Positions 12,918 to 21,601 of a DNA stretch of 36,396 nt are shown in pieces. Within the stretch, counting starts at the first letter, position 1; each line of letters starts with the position of its first letter. Made by a program: the position numbers and the translations under genes. Source of the stretch: a virus; the IMG/VR virus record IMGVR_UViG_3300045930_000120, positions 1 through 36,396 of that record, one strand, 5' to 3'. The notes beneath the pieces were generated by a model that did no database searches, was not told where the DNA came from, and saw only the letters and a list, made by a program, of their open reading frames with translations.

Positions 12918-15371
12918 TCAGCCCTGCATCGCCTGGCGGAAGGCGCCCGGCTGCGCCCGCACCGCATTCAGGATGACGTTGACGCCGTCCGGCCGCGACA
13001 AGGCTTCCGACAGGAAGGAGCCGCTGTCGAATGTGTTGACGACTGTGGTGCGGGTGTTGACGGACGGAGCGGCCGACTGCTGCCGTGCCGCCTGCGCGCT
13101 GTGCAGCATCTGGCTGAGGTTGGGCAGCACGAAGCCGCCCGACGCATAGCCGGGAGCGCCGCGGTTGATGGCTTCCAGCAGATCGCGGTGCTGCCTGGTG
13201 GCCTTGGCGTTGACGACGAATTCTTGGCCGTGAACGATACCGGCTGCTCGGCCGACCGGCTGATCGCCGGTATAGCCGCCAGAGGCAAAGCCGAACATCG
13301 GCATGCCACCCATGGGCGCGCCGAACAATGAGCCAAACAAATTCCGGAACGCCATGTTCAATGCGAACGACAGCAGCTGATCTGCAATCCGGCTGATGGC
13401 GTTGTAGAAGGCGGTCGCGGCATCAGTACCATTCCTGAGATCCTGGACGATGCCGGTGATCGCCTGGGTCGCCATGCTGGCGAGCATGCCAGCCATTTGC
13501 ACCCGCAATTGCTCCTGCGCCCTTTTGTGAGTCTCGGCTTCCTGAGTGGCCTTGCGCTGTTCCTCGGCCAGTCGCGTCGTTCGCAGCGCCAGTTCCTCAG
13601 CCTTGAGTCCAGTCGCTGCATACTGCTCGGCCAGCTGCCGATTCTTCTCCTTCTGCGCATCGGTGATGCTGCCGTATTGCGCCACGGTGGCGGCATCAAG
13701 CTGCTTGGCGACGGTGGCAGCCTCCTGTGCTGCCTTCTCCCGCGCCAGAGCCGCCGTCTTGTCGTCAGTTGATCGCGTCGAATCGCCGCTGATTGCGTTC
13801 TCCCTTTCCTGGGCAGCGATCTTCGTGTTGATTGAGGCGACCAGCTCGTCATATGTCTGCTTTTGTTCGCGATTGGCTCCGGCCCGCCGGTTGGCATAGG
13901 CCAGCACGTCCTCGCGGGTGGCTCCGCCGCCAAGCACTTCCGGATTGGCTGCCACCGCCCGACCCATGCCGGGAATATCGCGGATGCGGGTGCCGGGTGC
14001 CGCCTGCAACACCTTGACGGCACCGCCCGACCCGAGGAAGTGCGCCAGTTGCAATGTCGCTTCTGTGACTTCCTGTCCGGCATTTTTGAGATCGCGCGCA
14101 TTCTCGGTCGCATAGGCGCGAATCATGCGCCGGTTAGTCTCGACATCGGTGCGCATCGCCAGAATGGCAGCATCCGACATGCCGGCCGCTTCGGCGGCGA
14201 AATTGCGCTTGAACACTTCCAGCCAGGTTGATTCGAGGAATTGGCCGGCGCCGACTGCCGTCGATCGCGGATTGGCCGCAGCAGACCGGCCACCGCTTTC
14301 GGCCTGGATCACCCGCTCGACAAAACCGTCAATCGCATCCGCTGCACCTTCAAGTGATTTATTGAGCAGATCGACCCGGTTCTGTCCGGTGATGGGGCCG
14401 AGATCGAGCGGCCCACCGGCACCGGGAAACTGAAAACCGAGCGTCATGTTCTTGAGGTCGGTTTCCGCCTGGCGGGCTTTTTGCGAAACCGCATCGAGCT
14501 GCGTGGTCATCGCCTGCAATTTCTTGACAAGCTCATCAGCTCCCGCAACGCCGCTCGCCATCAGCGCGTCGACGACCGGTTTGATGTCCTCAGCGGTCGC
14601 CTTATTCTCCTTTAGCTTCGTATTCAGTTCATCCCATTTGTTGGCGAATTCGGACACTTTCTCCTGCGGCAGTGCCAACGTTATTTTCAACGCGAGGTCG
14701 GCAGCTTCCCCTGCCAGATCCTCGACTTGCTTGACCACCGGCTCATAGGCCTTGGCGACTGCAACGGCAGTACCTGCAGCGGCATCATTGAGCTTTGCTA
14801 TGCGCTCCAGCTCGTCGGCCAGCGCCTTGACGGCCGGCAATTGCTCGCCATAGGCATCGGCGACCCGACGCAGCATGGCGGCCTGTTCCTTGATCGCCTT
14901 GCTGGTCTTATCGGCGCCGTCCTCTGAATCGGAGAAATAGCTTGCGGCGACCGAGGCGAGCAGCCCGAAGCCAACGACGGCGAGATTGATCGGATTGACC
15001 ATACCGGCCATTGCAGCGCCTAGCGTACGGGCGCCTTGGGCTAAACCGCCGCCGCCGAGCTGTTGCGCAATCTGGCCCAATTGCATCTGCAGGGCGCGGA
15101 TACCCTGGCCGGAAGCGAGGCCGGAAAAGATGTCGTTCAATTGGAATTGCAGGATCCGCGCATCGTTCTGGATCTGCTGCGCGGACTTGCTGAAATTGTC
15201 GTTAATGGCAGTGAGGCCACGACCGCCACTGGTCTTGCCAATATTGGATACTGCCTTTTCGGCCGCCTGCGCGGCACGCTCGGTCTGCCGCACGGCAGTC
15301 TTCAATGCCGCTTCGTAATCCTTGAGATTGGCGCGTAGCGTTACGACTACGGCTGCGTCGTCAGCGGCCAT
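12918..15371 (-). CDS. tail tape measure protein with lytic transglycosylase-like domain
   Basis: An 817-residue protein that sets tail length and is ejected into the cell. Residues 10-60 and 150-310 are coiled-coil-like; a hydrophobic patch lies at about 115-145. Residues about 349-500 look like a lysozyme/SLT fold: VERVIQAESGG with candidate catalytic Glu358, AVGAGQFLESTWLEVF (372-387), and the typical helix pairs after it. This would open the peptidoglycan during DNA entry. A second charged coiled-coil region (about 520-640) and a Gly/Phe-rich C-terminus (FGSLFGAPMGGMPMFGFASG) follow, as in other tape measures. It is preceded by an HK97-gp10-like gene. Confidence 0.9.
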   Translation of the reverse strand: MAADDAAVVVTLRANLKDYEAALKTAVRQTERAAQAAEKAVSNIGKTSGGRGLTAINDNFSKSAQQIQNDARILQFQLNDIFSGLASGQGIRALQMQLGQIAQQLGGGGLAQGARTLGAAMAGMVNPINLAVVGFGLLASVAASYFSDSEDGADKTSKAIKEQAAMLRRVADAYGEQLPAVKALADELERIAKLNDAAAGTAVAVAKAYEPVVKQVEDLAGEAADLALKITLALPQEKVSEFANKWDELNTKLKENKATAEDIKPVVDALMASGVAGADELVKKLQAMTTQLDAVSQKARQAETDLKNMTLGFQFPGAGGPLDLGPITGQNRVDLLNKSLEGAADAIDGFVERVIQAESGGRSAAANPRSTAVGAGQFLESTWLEVFKRNFAAEAAGMSDAAILAMRTDVETNRRMIRAYATENARDLKNAGQEVTEATLQLAHFLGSGGAVKVLQAAPGTRIRDIPGMGRAVAANPEVLGGGATREDVLAYANRRAGANREQKQTYDELVASINTKIAAQERENAISGDSTRSTDDKTAALAREKAAQEAATVAKQLDAATVAQYGSITDAQKEKNRQLAEQYAATGLKAEELALRTTRLAEEQRKATQEAETHKRAQEQLRVQMAGMLASMATQAITGIVQDLRNGTDAATAFYNAISRIADQLLSFALNMAFRNLFGSLFGAPMGGMPMFGFASGGYTGDQPVGRAAGIVHGQEFVVNAKATRQHRDLLEAINRGAPGYASGGFVLPNLSQMLHSAQAARQQSAAPSVNTRTTVVNTFDSGSFLSEALSRPDGVNVILNAVRAQPGAFRQAMQG

Positions 15372-15372
15372 C

Positions 15373-15768
15373 TTAGGCTAAGCCTTCTTTGCGGATTGCA
15401 TCGGTGATCGCCCTGCGCATGCGCCGCTGCGCCGCCTTGCGATTGGCGCGAAAGGACGGCAAGAGGAACGGCTGCGCCGGCATTTTCTGAGTGCCGAATT
15501 CCAGCAGCCTCGCCACTTGGTAGCCGTCGTTTTCGGTCGAGCTGTCGCCAGCGGTGATGGCAATGTAAAGCCCGCCGCGCTTGCCTTCCTTGACGCCGTG
15601 TTGGCGGATCGAATCGCGCACTTCGCCAGTTTCCACCGGCACCCGCAGCCTGGCGCCAGCGACAATGCGGTCGGCGCTTTCTACCATGGCGATTTCAAGT
15701 TGCGCCCGCGCCTGTTTCGGCAACTGGTCGACCAACTTGCGCCTCAACCTATCAACGCCCTGCACCAT
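15373..15768 (-). CDS. HK97 gp10-like tail/connector protein
   Basis: A 131-residue protein matching the HK97-gp10-like pattern: an N-terminal helix with DRLRRKLVDQLP, then ARLRVPVETGEVRDSI (about 56-71), and a C-terminal segment VARLLEFGTQKMPAQPFLLP (about 86-105), which is the family hallmark. Such proteins sit at the head-tail joint or tail terminator. In most genomes the gene lies before DUF3168 and the major tail protein; here it stands between the chaperone and the tape measure. Its start overlaps the end of the frameshifted chaperone product by 17 bases. Confidence 0.85.
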   Translation of the reverse strand: MVQGVDRLRRKLVDQLPKQARAQLEIAMVESADRIVAGARLRVPVETGEVRDSIRQHGVKEGKRGGLYIAITAGDSSTENDGYQVARLLEFGTQKMPAQPFLLPSFRANRKAAQRRMRRAITDAIRKEGLA

Positions 15769-16383
15769 TCTTCTTTTCCCGCGCCTCCTTCAGCGTCAGC
15801 GGCGACTGTCGCGATTGCATCCAGGTCCAGAGTTCCTTGGCTTCCCCATCGGACAGCTTTTTGCGGTCGTCCTTCGAATCGTGCGCTTCCATCCAGTGAT
15901 CCATTACCGCCACGAATTCCCACACCGTCATTTTCTTGAGGTCGTCAGGCGCAATGCCCATCAGGACGCCGTTGCCGAGGATGCGTCCGAACCGGATCTT
16001 TCCGTTTGGGAGATCGTCGACCCGTTCCGCATCTCCCCGGATTTTCCCGGCGGTTCGTCCGGCGCTCCATGCAAGGCCGCCGACAGGATCTTGACCGCCA
16101 GGATTCCGAGTCCATCGGTGCCGCCGATATCCTGCGGCCGCTGCTCGACATGGGTGCGCACCAGCCGGTTGGCCGATACGGCATCCATGCCGGCACCGAT
16201 CAGACCGAGCCGGATGACGCTCGGTATGTCCTCCATCCGCCATTGACTGGCGGCCAGTCGCATCAACACGATGCTCGGCCCGGCCTCGCACTTCTCCTGC
16301 AGCTCGATCAGTTCGCCCCAACGCAGGCAGAAGTCATGACTGTCGCCGCCGAAGTCGGCGGTTATCCTGCCAGTCCGGCTCAT
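15752..16383 (-). CDS. tail assembly chaperone, frameshifted long form (G-T type)
   Basis: Joining two frames by a -1 shift gives a 210-residue protein: residues 1-114 from the frame starting at 16383, then 96 residues from the overlapping frame (IRGDAERVDDLPNGK to the end at 15752). The C-terminal part contains GIAPDDLKKMTVWEFVAVMD, which resembles the small TAC_6-type chaperones that are a separate gene in GTAs. The second frame has no plausible start of its own next to a ribosome binding site. As with lambda gpG-T, the long form would recruit tape measure and tail tube protein; the gene lies exactly between these two. The slip site is described separately. Confidence 0.8.
15961..16383 (-). 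CDS. tail assembly chaperone, short form (GTA TAC_11-like)
   Basis: The unshifted product is 140 residues. Its first 114 match the gene-transfer-agent chaperone pattern: TADFGGDSHDFCLRWGELIE at about 8-27, LEKC-like helix, SVIRLGLIGAGMDA at about 55-68, and LVRTHVEQRP at 74-83. The ATG overlaps the major tail protein stop (ATGA). The last 26 residues are low-complexity Ser/Thr-rich sequence translated over the shift region, as is usual for the short form of frameshifted chaperones. It would be made in large excess over the long form. Confidence 0.85.
   Translation of the reverse strand: MSRTGRITADFGGDSHDFCLRWGELIELQEKCEAGPSIVLMRLAASQWRMEDIPSVIRLGLIGAGMDAVSANRLVRTHVEQRPQDIGGTDGLGILAVKILSAALHGAPDEPPGKSGEMRNGSTISQTERSGSDASSATAS
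16008..16048 (-). promoter_or_regulatory. -1 frameshift signal: GGGAAAA slip site plus stem
   Basis: On the minus strand GGGAAAA (16048-16042) lies in the zero frame as G GGA AAA, the classical X XXY YYZ arrangement used by lambda-like tail chaperone genes. Four bases later GGGAGAT (16037-16031) is the exact reverse complement of ATCTCCC (16014-16008), giving a 7-bp stem with a 16-base loop. Slipping back one base enters exactly the frame that stays open to 15752. Stop of the zero frame is at 15961. Confidence 0.85.
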
Positions 16384-16826
16384 GGCGTGGCGGTCCAGGT
16401 GGCGGTGACGGCGCCGTCAGACTGGGCACTGATGTTAAGCGTCACGTAGCCGCCGGCTTCGGCAGCGAAGGCTTCCGAATCGAGATGGAACTTGCCTTCG
16501 ATCACCTTGGTGCCGATATCAAAATCAATGGTCACCCGCATCGGTATGCTGTCAGTCGACATGGCGGCCGCGTCCCAGTCCGGGACACTCTCCGCCGCCG
16601 CCACGCCCTCGCCGGTGATGGTGGCGGTCTGGCTCTGCACGGTGCGACCGACCCAGACCGGCGCGTCGGGATCGGTACAGTCGGGAATGTTGATTTCCTG
16701 CAGGTTCTTGGAAATCGTCACCCCCTTCGACGTGAAGCCGCATGGTGCCGCATAGACCGGCGGCGTGGCGTCATCGCCTAACTCTATAATCATCTTGCCT
16801 TGCTTCGCAACCGTCGGTTGAGCCAC
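16380..16826 (-). CDS. major tail (tube) protein
   Basis: A 148-residue protein starting at GTG 16826, with AAAGGAGAA about six bases upstream; the longer frame to 16943 runs through a hairpin and the ribosome binding site and is rejected. It is beta-rich, with segments CGFTSKGVTISKNLQEINIP (about 31-50), a repeated Thr/Ile pattern and a C-terminus of YVTLNISAQSDGAVTATWTA. Placement between DUF3168 and the tail chaperone, and the strongest ribosome binding site in the region, both fit the tail tube subunit. Its stop overlaps the chaperone start (ATGA). Confidence 0.85.
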   Translation of the reverse strand: MAQPTVAKQGKMIIELGDDATPPVYAAPCGFTSKGVTISKNLQEINIPDCTDPDAPVWVGRTVQSQTATITGEGVAAAESVPDWDAAAMSTDSIPMRVTIDFDIGTKVIEGKFHLDSEAFAAEAGGYVTLNISAQSDGAVTATWTATP

Positions 16827-16846
16827 TGGAGTTCTCCTTTCACATG

Positions 16847-16871
16847 AAACAGCCGCCCGATTGGACGGCTG
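16847..16871 (-). promoter_or_regulatory. hairpin in the leader of the major tail protein gene
   Basis: On the minus strand a 9-bp stem (16871-16863 with 16858-16850, one G-T wobble) and a four-base loop are followed by TTTC, and then by the ribosome binding site and GTG start. It could be a weak terminator of upstream transcription or a 5' stabilising hairpin for an abundant message. The 77 bases between the two genes here are unusual in an otherwise overlapping operon. Confidence 0.5.
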
Positions 16872-16902
16872 CGATTGCACTGTCTGGTTAGCGAATGTCA
16901 GA

Positions 16903-17313
16903 TCACCCGCGTTGCACGCCTGCTTCAAACGACAGAATGGCATGTGAGGTTAAGCCGTCCGGGTCGCGGACAAACCGGGTATTGCGGTGTTCGAAGTAGG
17001 CCATGCCGTTCGAGGTCAGCGGCATCAGCGCTTCCTTGTCGTGCAACGCGGCGCGCACCGCATCGGCGATTTTCTTCACCTCGGGAAAGCCAACCGCTCG
17101 GCTCCAGCAGTCGATCTGCTGGGCGACGATCAACCCGGTGATGCAGTCGGCGTCGTCGAAGACGCTATCAACCGGGCCTATTGACGCGTAGGGGAAGGCT
17201 GAGTTGGCGGGGACTGCATCGTAAACACGCCCATTAATGAGAGATGTTACGACTGGATCTGCTTTAAGGCGCTGGATCACAGATCCTTGAATTTCAAGCT
17301 CAATGTTGGCCAT
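16903..17313 (-). CDS. tail completion protein, DUF3168-like
   Basis: A 136-residue protein with the DUF3168 layout: LKADPVVTSLINGRVYDAVP (about 15-34), PYASIGP (about 41-47), then helix EVKKIADAVRAALHD (78-92) and the end strand SHAILSFEAGV. Members close the top of the tail tube or bridge head and tail. Its ATG is the base right after the stop of the HNH gene upstream, with no own leader. This suggests that the HNH gene was inserted directly at its 5' end. Confidence 0.85.
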   Translation of the reverse strand: MANIELEIQGSVIQRLKADPVVTSLINGRVYDAVPANSAFPYASIGPVDSVFDDADCITGLIVAQQIDCWSRAVGFPEVKKIADAVRAALHDKEALMPLTSNGMAYFEHRNTRFVRDPDGLTSHAILSFEAGVQRG

Positions 17314-17895
17314 CTACTGCAGCCACTTCCAGATTTGGTTCGCTTGGATTTTCTTGATGTTAGAGCGACCCACGCCAAATTTCTCTGCGATTTCGCGCTT
17401 TGACATCTTGCCGTTCAATGCGCGTATTTGACGGACTTTTTCGGATGTCAGCTTAGCCATACCACTCCGTTCACCACGCGGAGCGGTTCCATGAATCACT
17501 GCATCCGCCTGATTTTCTTTCGGCGTTTTCCAGGATAGATGCCGACCGTTCACACAGCCTAGGTGACCTTTCCCACATGAATGAGCCGAGTCATATTCCG
17601 GCGACGGCGGTCGGCCGTGCACCATTTCGCAGACGATGCGTTGCACATAACGGTTTTGGCCTTTTATCCAGATCACGCCCCGACCGTGATTTCCGGCAAA
17701 CGGCCAACAAATGCATGCATCCGAAGTCGAACGAGCGGCATTCTCAATGAAAGCTAGCCTGACGCGCCTCGTCTCTGGGATTCCAATGGGATCCTTATAT
17801 TTCAGCCAGCGGTTATAGTGATTATGACACCAGCCGCGCGCGCGAGCAGGCTTGCTGCATTCCGAAATCGCGCATAAAGCCTTTTTGCTAACCAT
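17314..17895 (-). CDS. HNH homing endonuclease with C-terminal HTH
   Basis: A 193-residue protein from ATG 17895, which has GGAGG at 17901-17905. An N-terminal Cys/His knuckle (CAISECSKPARARGWCHNHY, about 8-27) is followed by an HNH_3-type core (CICWPFAGNHGRGVIW, then SAHSCGKGHLGCVNGRHLSW). The C-terminal KLTSEKVRQIRALNG and SKREIAEKFGVGRSNIKKI form a DNA-binding helix-turn-helix. This is the standard shape of free-standing phage homing endonucleases, which cut a phage-free copy of the site and spread by repair. It separates connector genes and has no structural role. Confidence 0.85.
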   Translation of the reverse strand: MVSKKALCAISECSKPARARGWCHNHYNRWLKYKDPIGIPETRRVRLAFIENAARSTSDACICWPFAGNHGRGVIWIKGQNRYVQRIVCEMVHGRPPSPEYDSAHSCGKGHLGCVNGRHLSWKTPKENQADAVIHGTAPRGERSGMAKLTSEKVRQIRALNGKMSKREIAEKFGVGRSNIKKIQANQIWKWLQ

Positions 17896-18000
17896 CAGAG
17901 CCTCCACAACAGGTTCGAATTGGCGAGAGGCCGCAGTGGTGTTAGCGCACCCTGCGGCTTCGTTTAGTATCGCATTTTCAAACGCTTGCAGCATTCACTT

Positions 18001-18243
18001 TCATATCCCGCCGTCACTTCCAGACGTTCCACTATCTGATCCCACTGAACCATCCGACGTGGCCGCGGAGACAGCGGCCGCTACAGCCTCGGTCTCACCG
18101 GATCCGTTCAGCCGTGCCTTGCCGTCGCTTTCCTCGAAATTTGCGAAAATGCCCTTGCGCTTGCGGCCGAACACGATGGTGCCGACCTTCGCCGTCAGCC
18201 TGCGAACAGCCTCGCGCCGCTCCTGGCAGGACTTGCAAACCAT
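18001..18243 (-). CDS. small protein with Cys pair and Ser/Gly-rich tail
   Basis: An 80-residue protein starting [20 protein letters not shown]: an N-terminal C-x-x-C and a basic helix, then [14 protein letters not shown], then a low-complexity Ala/Ser/Gly/Asp tail. No clear ribosome binding site. It lies between two homing endonuclease genes, where HK97-like genomes usually have the gp10-like gene. I do not recognise a family; it may be a small accessory head-completion factor or a residual reading frame, though the ordered N-terminus suggests a real protein. Confidence 0.5.
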   Translation of the reverse strand: MVCKSCQERREAVRRLTAKVGTIVFGRKRKGIFANFEESDGKARLNGSGETEAVAAAVSAATSDGSVGSDSGTSGSDGGI

Positions 18244-18287
18244 CAGCCGGTCGCCACGCCGGTATGTTTCTGTGCTATACTCGCGGA

Positions 18288-18947
18288 ATGACTCGCGGAC
18301 AGATAATCGATCTCACTGGCAAGACGTTCGGACACTTGACGGTTATTCGGCGCGAACCTTCGCACGGTGATACGCGATGGCTTTGCCAGTGCTCTTGTGG
18401 CAGTCCGCCACGAATTGTTTACGGCCAGAAACTTCGTGAAGGTCGTTCTAAGACGTGTGGCTGCAAGGGATTGAAGCCGATAGTTCCTGGCGACATTTTT
18501 GGGCGATGGACTGTCCTTAGCGGTCTGCGTCATGGCAAGCGGCAGCGCATGTTCTATCGCTGTCGCTGCACTTGCGGTGCCGAAAACGTTGTTTCTTCCG
18601 TGCATTTGCGATCTGGCGAGTCTCTGTCCTGTGGATGTTTCGCCCGCGAATTTGCGTCTACGCTCCTTTCGACACACGGCATGAGCAGACACCCGCTTTA
18701 CGCGATTTGGCACGGCATTCATGATCGTTGTTTCAATCCGAAAAGCCAGGCGTTCCAATACTATGGAGCGCGCGGCATTACTGTTTGCGAACGGTGGCGG
18801 GACATCCATCTGTTTGTTGAAGATGTCAGTCCGCGACCTGTTGGCATGTCGCTGGATCGTATCGACAACGATGGTCCCTATGCGCCGGATAATGTGCGTT
18901 GGGCAACAGCCACGGAACAACGCAACAACCGCAGAGATTCTAGGTAG
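18288..18947 (+). CDS. HNH/AP2-type homing endonuclease, opposite strand
   Basis: A 219-residue protein from ATG 18288; the open frame upstream is shadow. It contains two similar zinc-knuckle modules: [15 protein letters not shown]...CQCSCG...CGCK, and FGRWTVLSG...[11 protein letters not shown]...CGC. The C-terminal nuclease part is [20 protein letters not shown], then [13 protein letters not shown] and [20 protein letters not shown], a pattern frequent in phage intron-type or free-standing endonucleases. It points against the surrounding operon, and its 3' end overlaps the connector gene by eight bases. A possible -10 (TATACT, 18276-18281) sits close to the ATG, so it may be expressed independently. 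Confidence 0.85.
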   Translation: MTRGQIIDLTGKTFGHLTVIRREPSHGDTRWLCQCSCGSPPRIVYGQKLREGRSKTCGCKGLKPIVPGDIFGRWTVLSGLRHGKRQRMFYRCRCTCGAENVVSSVHLRSGESLSCGCFAREFASTLLSTHGMSRHPLYAIWHGIHDRCFNPKSQAFQYYGARGITVCERWRDIHLFVEDVSPRPVGMSLDRIDNDGPYAPDNVRWATATEQRNNRRDSR

Positions 18948-19299
18948 CAACACCACCCTCCACAAGCAATGTCATCATCGAGCGGTTCGTCGTGTCGCGG
19001 CGGATGTCGCGGATGTTGTAGGCCAAGCCGTTGCGCACATCGCGCATCTGCCAGTCATTGCCGATCAGCGCCGTCTGGCTGTCGATCCGAAGATTGACCT
19101 GCATCGGCTGCCGGCCGGCCAGCCGCGCCTGCATCACCGCTTCCGAACCGGGCAATGTCCGATATTCGGCCCGCCGCTGGAACTGCTCCTCCCAGGGTCC
19201 AGACACTTCATTGCCCCAGCCGTCATCGATCGTTGATCGACGGTCGAAAGCGACATGCCGGTAAAGCCGCCCGGCCCCGGTCTGGATCAGCTTCTCCAT
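18940..19299 (-). CDS. head-tail joining protein (SPP1 gp16/HK97 gp7-like)
   Basis: A 119-residue beta-rich protein with [20 protein letters not shown] (about 28-47) followed by [12 protein letters not shown] and a strand pattern ending in [18 protein letters not shown]. This is the typical layout of the head-tail joining family (PF05521), where an ATG-near basic loop and the central GSE-x-x-x-A-x-R segment are conserved. It follows the gp6-like connector gene with a two-base gap, matching HK97 order. Its end is overlapped by the convergent homing endonuclease gene, but the frame is complete. Confidence 0.8.
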   Translation of the reverse strand: MEKLIQTGAGRLYRHVAFDRRSTIDDGWGNEVSGPWEEQFQRRAEYRTLPGSEAVMQARLAGRQPMQVNLRIDSQTALIGNDWQMRDVRNGLAYNIRDIRRDTTNRSMMTLLVEGGVAT

Positions 19300-19301
19300 T
19301 C

Positions 19302-19643
19302 TTACGCCAGCGCCGGATCCCGCCAGCGATGCAGCAAAGCGGTCACTTCCGGCGTCAAGTAGCCCATGGCAACGTTCGGGTTGTCATGTTCGCCGCCGGC
19401 ACGGTCGTCATAGAGCTTCGACAGGATCAGCTCGATCGCCGCTGCCACGTCGTCCGGCACCGTGACGTCGGTCCAGTCGACGATGGACGGATCCTCGGGA
19501 TCAATCGTGCCGACGGTTTTCTTGATGTAGACAAGCGCGATGGCCGAAGCCTGGGCGATCTTGCGGGTGATGTCGGCATCGTCGTCGGTGTGATCCACTC
19601 TGAGGTGGCTCTTAGCGACATCAAGGGTGAGCAGCGCGACCAT
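19302..19643 (-). CDS. head-tail connector protein (HK97 gp6-like)
   Basis: A 113-residue helical protein: LTLDVAKSHLRVDHTDDDAD (about 6-25) is the characteristic start of the gp6-like/QLRG connector family, followed by helices ITRKIAQASAIALVYI and DDVAAAIELILSKLYDDRAG (about 63-82). Members form a ring under the portal. It lies downstream of the portal and the collagen-like gene and upstream of the joining protein. Confidence 0.88.
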   Translation of the reverse strand: MVALLTLDVAKSHLRVDHTDDDADITRKIAQASAIALVYIKKTVGTIDPEDPSIVDWTDVTVPDDVAAAIELILSKLYDDRAGGEHDNPNVAMGYLTPEVTALLHRWRDPALA

Positions 19644-19650
19644 TGCACGC

Positions 19651-20187
19651 TCACCTTCTCACCGAGCGGCCTTCCTTGACCGCCAGTGTCCAGTCTTTCG
19701 AACCATAGCCCGGCTTCTCGTCAGTGTCGGTATTGCAGTGATACGTCGATCCGCCGAACGTCACCATGTCGCCGCGCTGGTAGCTTTTCTCGGCCCGGTA
19801 GATGTCGCGATAGATCGGCACCGGGAAGGTGAAACGGTATTCCTTGACATCATCACCGCGCGTGAACTTCAGCGTGAGGGTTCGCTCGCCGTCGTGCTCG
19901 ACCGAGAAGTCCGTAAGGTTGAATCCGTCGCGGCCGTCCTTGCCATTCTCGCCGGGAAATCCGCGTGGGCCGGAATCCCCGCGATCTCCAGGCAGGCCGT
20001 CCCGTCCGTCGCGGCCGACTTCGCCTCTCTCGCCCCTATCGCCAACGGGGCCGGGATCGCCTTTCTCCCCTTTCTCGCCGCGTTCCGGCTTACGCTCCTC
20101 CAGCACCTTCAGCCGATCAGCCAACGCCCGCAGTGGCCGATCGATAGCATCGAGGATGGCGTCGACCATTTTGGAAACGTCAAGCAT
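19651..20187 (-). CDS. collagen-like protein with carbohydrate-binding-like C-terminus
   Basis: A 178-residue protein from ATG 20187 (AAAGGTGGG upstream), overlapping the portal stop by eight bases. An N-terminal helix (1-30) leads into about 15 Gly-X-Y triplets ([20 protein letters not shown] and onward, to about 88). A beta domain follows ([20 protein letters not shown]) and a C-terminal segment [20 protein letters not shown] with later W, resembling the fold of type 5/12 chitin-binding modules. Probably a trimeric fibre on the head or portal vertex that binds cell-surface glycans. Such a gene is uncommon between portal and connector. Confidence 0.75.
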   Translation of the reverse strand: MLDVSKMVDAILDAIDRPLRALADRLKVLEERKPERGEKGEKGDPGPVGDRGERGEVGRDGRDGLPGDRGDSGPRGFPGENGKDGRDGFNLTDFSVEHDGERTLTLKFTRGDDVKEYRFTFPVPIYRDIYRAEKSYQRGDMVTFGGSTYHCNTDTDEKPGYGSKDWTLAVKEGRSVRR

Positions 20188-21601
20188 AAGCCCACCTTTC
20201 CGCTGATTTGCGCGCCAGCTCGGCGATAAAGGCGTCGTCGTCCCATGCCTTGGATGGCGGCGGCACCGGTCCCGGTTCGGTTTCGCCAGATGGCGCTGTC
20301 GGTGCCGCTGGTGCCGGTTCCGGCTTTGAGAACGGCGAGTCCTGGTCCCGCTCATCGAGTGCAGCCAGGCTGAAATTCTGCTGCTGCAGGTAGGGTGACG
20401 CGCCGCCCTTCACCGGCTTCAGGTCGAACTGCTGGCGTGCCTCGTTGGGTGACAGGAAACCGGCCCCGATAGCATCGGCCGCCGCCTTCACCTTGGCCGC
20501 CGTATCCATCCGGAGCAGCCCCTGCAAATCGAACTCGGTGCCGTACGGTTTCGGCAACTCCAGTCCCTCATCGAGCGAGACTTCCATGTTCTCGATCAGC
20601 GATTGCAGGCAGTTGGAATAGTATTGCTGCTCCAGCTGCTCGACATTGCCAGCCGTCTGCTTGGTATCGATCACCTTGTAGACCGGGACATGGAAGCAGG
20701 AGCAGACCGTCTCGGCCGTCCATCTCAACTGCTCGATCAACTGCGCATCGACGGCATTGATCGCCATCGGCTCATATTTCAGATTGTCGGCCAGCACAGC
20801 CACGCGGCCGTAATTGGCACCACGGAAATTGGTCTCCCATTTGGTTTTGACAAATTCAGCTGTTGAGTCAGAGACAGCACCGGGTGCCAGCAGAAGGCCG
20901 CTCGGCTGCGAGTTGTTGGCAAAGAAATTGGCGGAATTGTCCTGGATCTTCAGCCCCTGCAGCGCCGCAAGGCCGCTAGCGTAGATCGGCGACACGCCGA
21001 CCAGCGGATGGTAGAGCGGCACCATCAGGTCGTGGATGATCTCGCGCGCCGGCACGGTGATATTCTCACCCTGGCCGATGCCGGCCAGATCGGCGACATC
21101 GCCGCGCCGCAGATCGTAATAAACGTCGCCATTCGGCGCCACCAGTGGCGTCACCTTCGTGGGATCGAGCACATACATTGCCACCACGACACCGCGCTGG
21201 TCGCGTTCCTTCAGCACATAGGTATTGCCGTGAACCAGTTTGGATGTGACCCACTGTTCGTAAAACTTGATGCGGGTCTGGAAATGGTTGGGCTTTCTCA
21301 GCACCGGCGAGAACGCCGGCGATTCGGTTTCTGTCCAGATACCGTTCGAATCCTCCTCGACCAGTTTGACGCGCAGCTTGCCAATGTCGGAAGCGATCAG
21401 CGTGACGCAGGCGAAAACGGCGGAATAGGCAAGCACATCGCCGACGCGCAGTTCGTCATTGCGCTGCCAGGCACCCGGATAATGATCGCCGACGATCAGC
21501 GGCCACCAGCCGCGGCCGGATCCGATCCCGCCCCAGTTTGAGACCGGCTGCAACGTTTCGCGTGGTGCCGCCCGTGTGATCGACAGTCCGAGAATGTTCA
21601 T
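20180..21601 (-). CDS. portal protein, HK97 family
   Basis: A 473-residue protein with the HK97-type portal signature: [20 protein letters not shown] (about 57-76), [18 protein letters not shown] (about 121-138), a [20 protein letters not shown] stretch, and the C-terminal [18 protein letters not shown] with a Pro-rich tail. It forms the dodecameric ring through which DNA is packaged. Its ATG overlaps the previous stop by one base (TGATG). Position after capsid and before connectors is normal. Confidence 0.95.
   Translation of the reverse strand: MNILGLSITRAAPRETLQPVSNWGGIGSGRGWWPLIVGDHYPGAWQRNDELRVGDVLAYSAVFACVTLIASDIGKLRVKLVEEDSNGIWTETESPAFSPVLRKPNHFQTRIKFYEQWVTSKLVHGNTYVLKERDQRGVVVAMYVLDPTKVTPLVAPNGDVYYDLRRGDVADLAGIGQGENITVPAREIIHDLMVPLYHPLVGVSPIYASGLAALQGLKIQDNSANFFANNSQPSGLLLAPGAVSDSTAEFVKTKWETNFRGANYGRVAVLADNLKYEPMAINAVDAQLIEQLRWTAETVCSCFHVPVYKVIDTKQTAGNVEQLEQQYYSNCLQSLIENMEVSLDEGLELPKPYGTEFDLQGLLRMDTAAKVKAAADAIGAGFLSPNEARQQFDLKPVKGGASPYLQQQNFSLAALDERDQDSPFSKPEPAPAAPTAPSGETEPGPVPPPSKAWDDDAFIAELARKSAERWAYA

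Noticed and set aside
15774-15780. Second GGGAAAA heptamer near the end of the tail chaperone
   Set aside because: It is not in the X XXY YYZ phase of the translated frame, so it should not promote -1 slippage.
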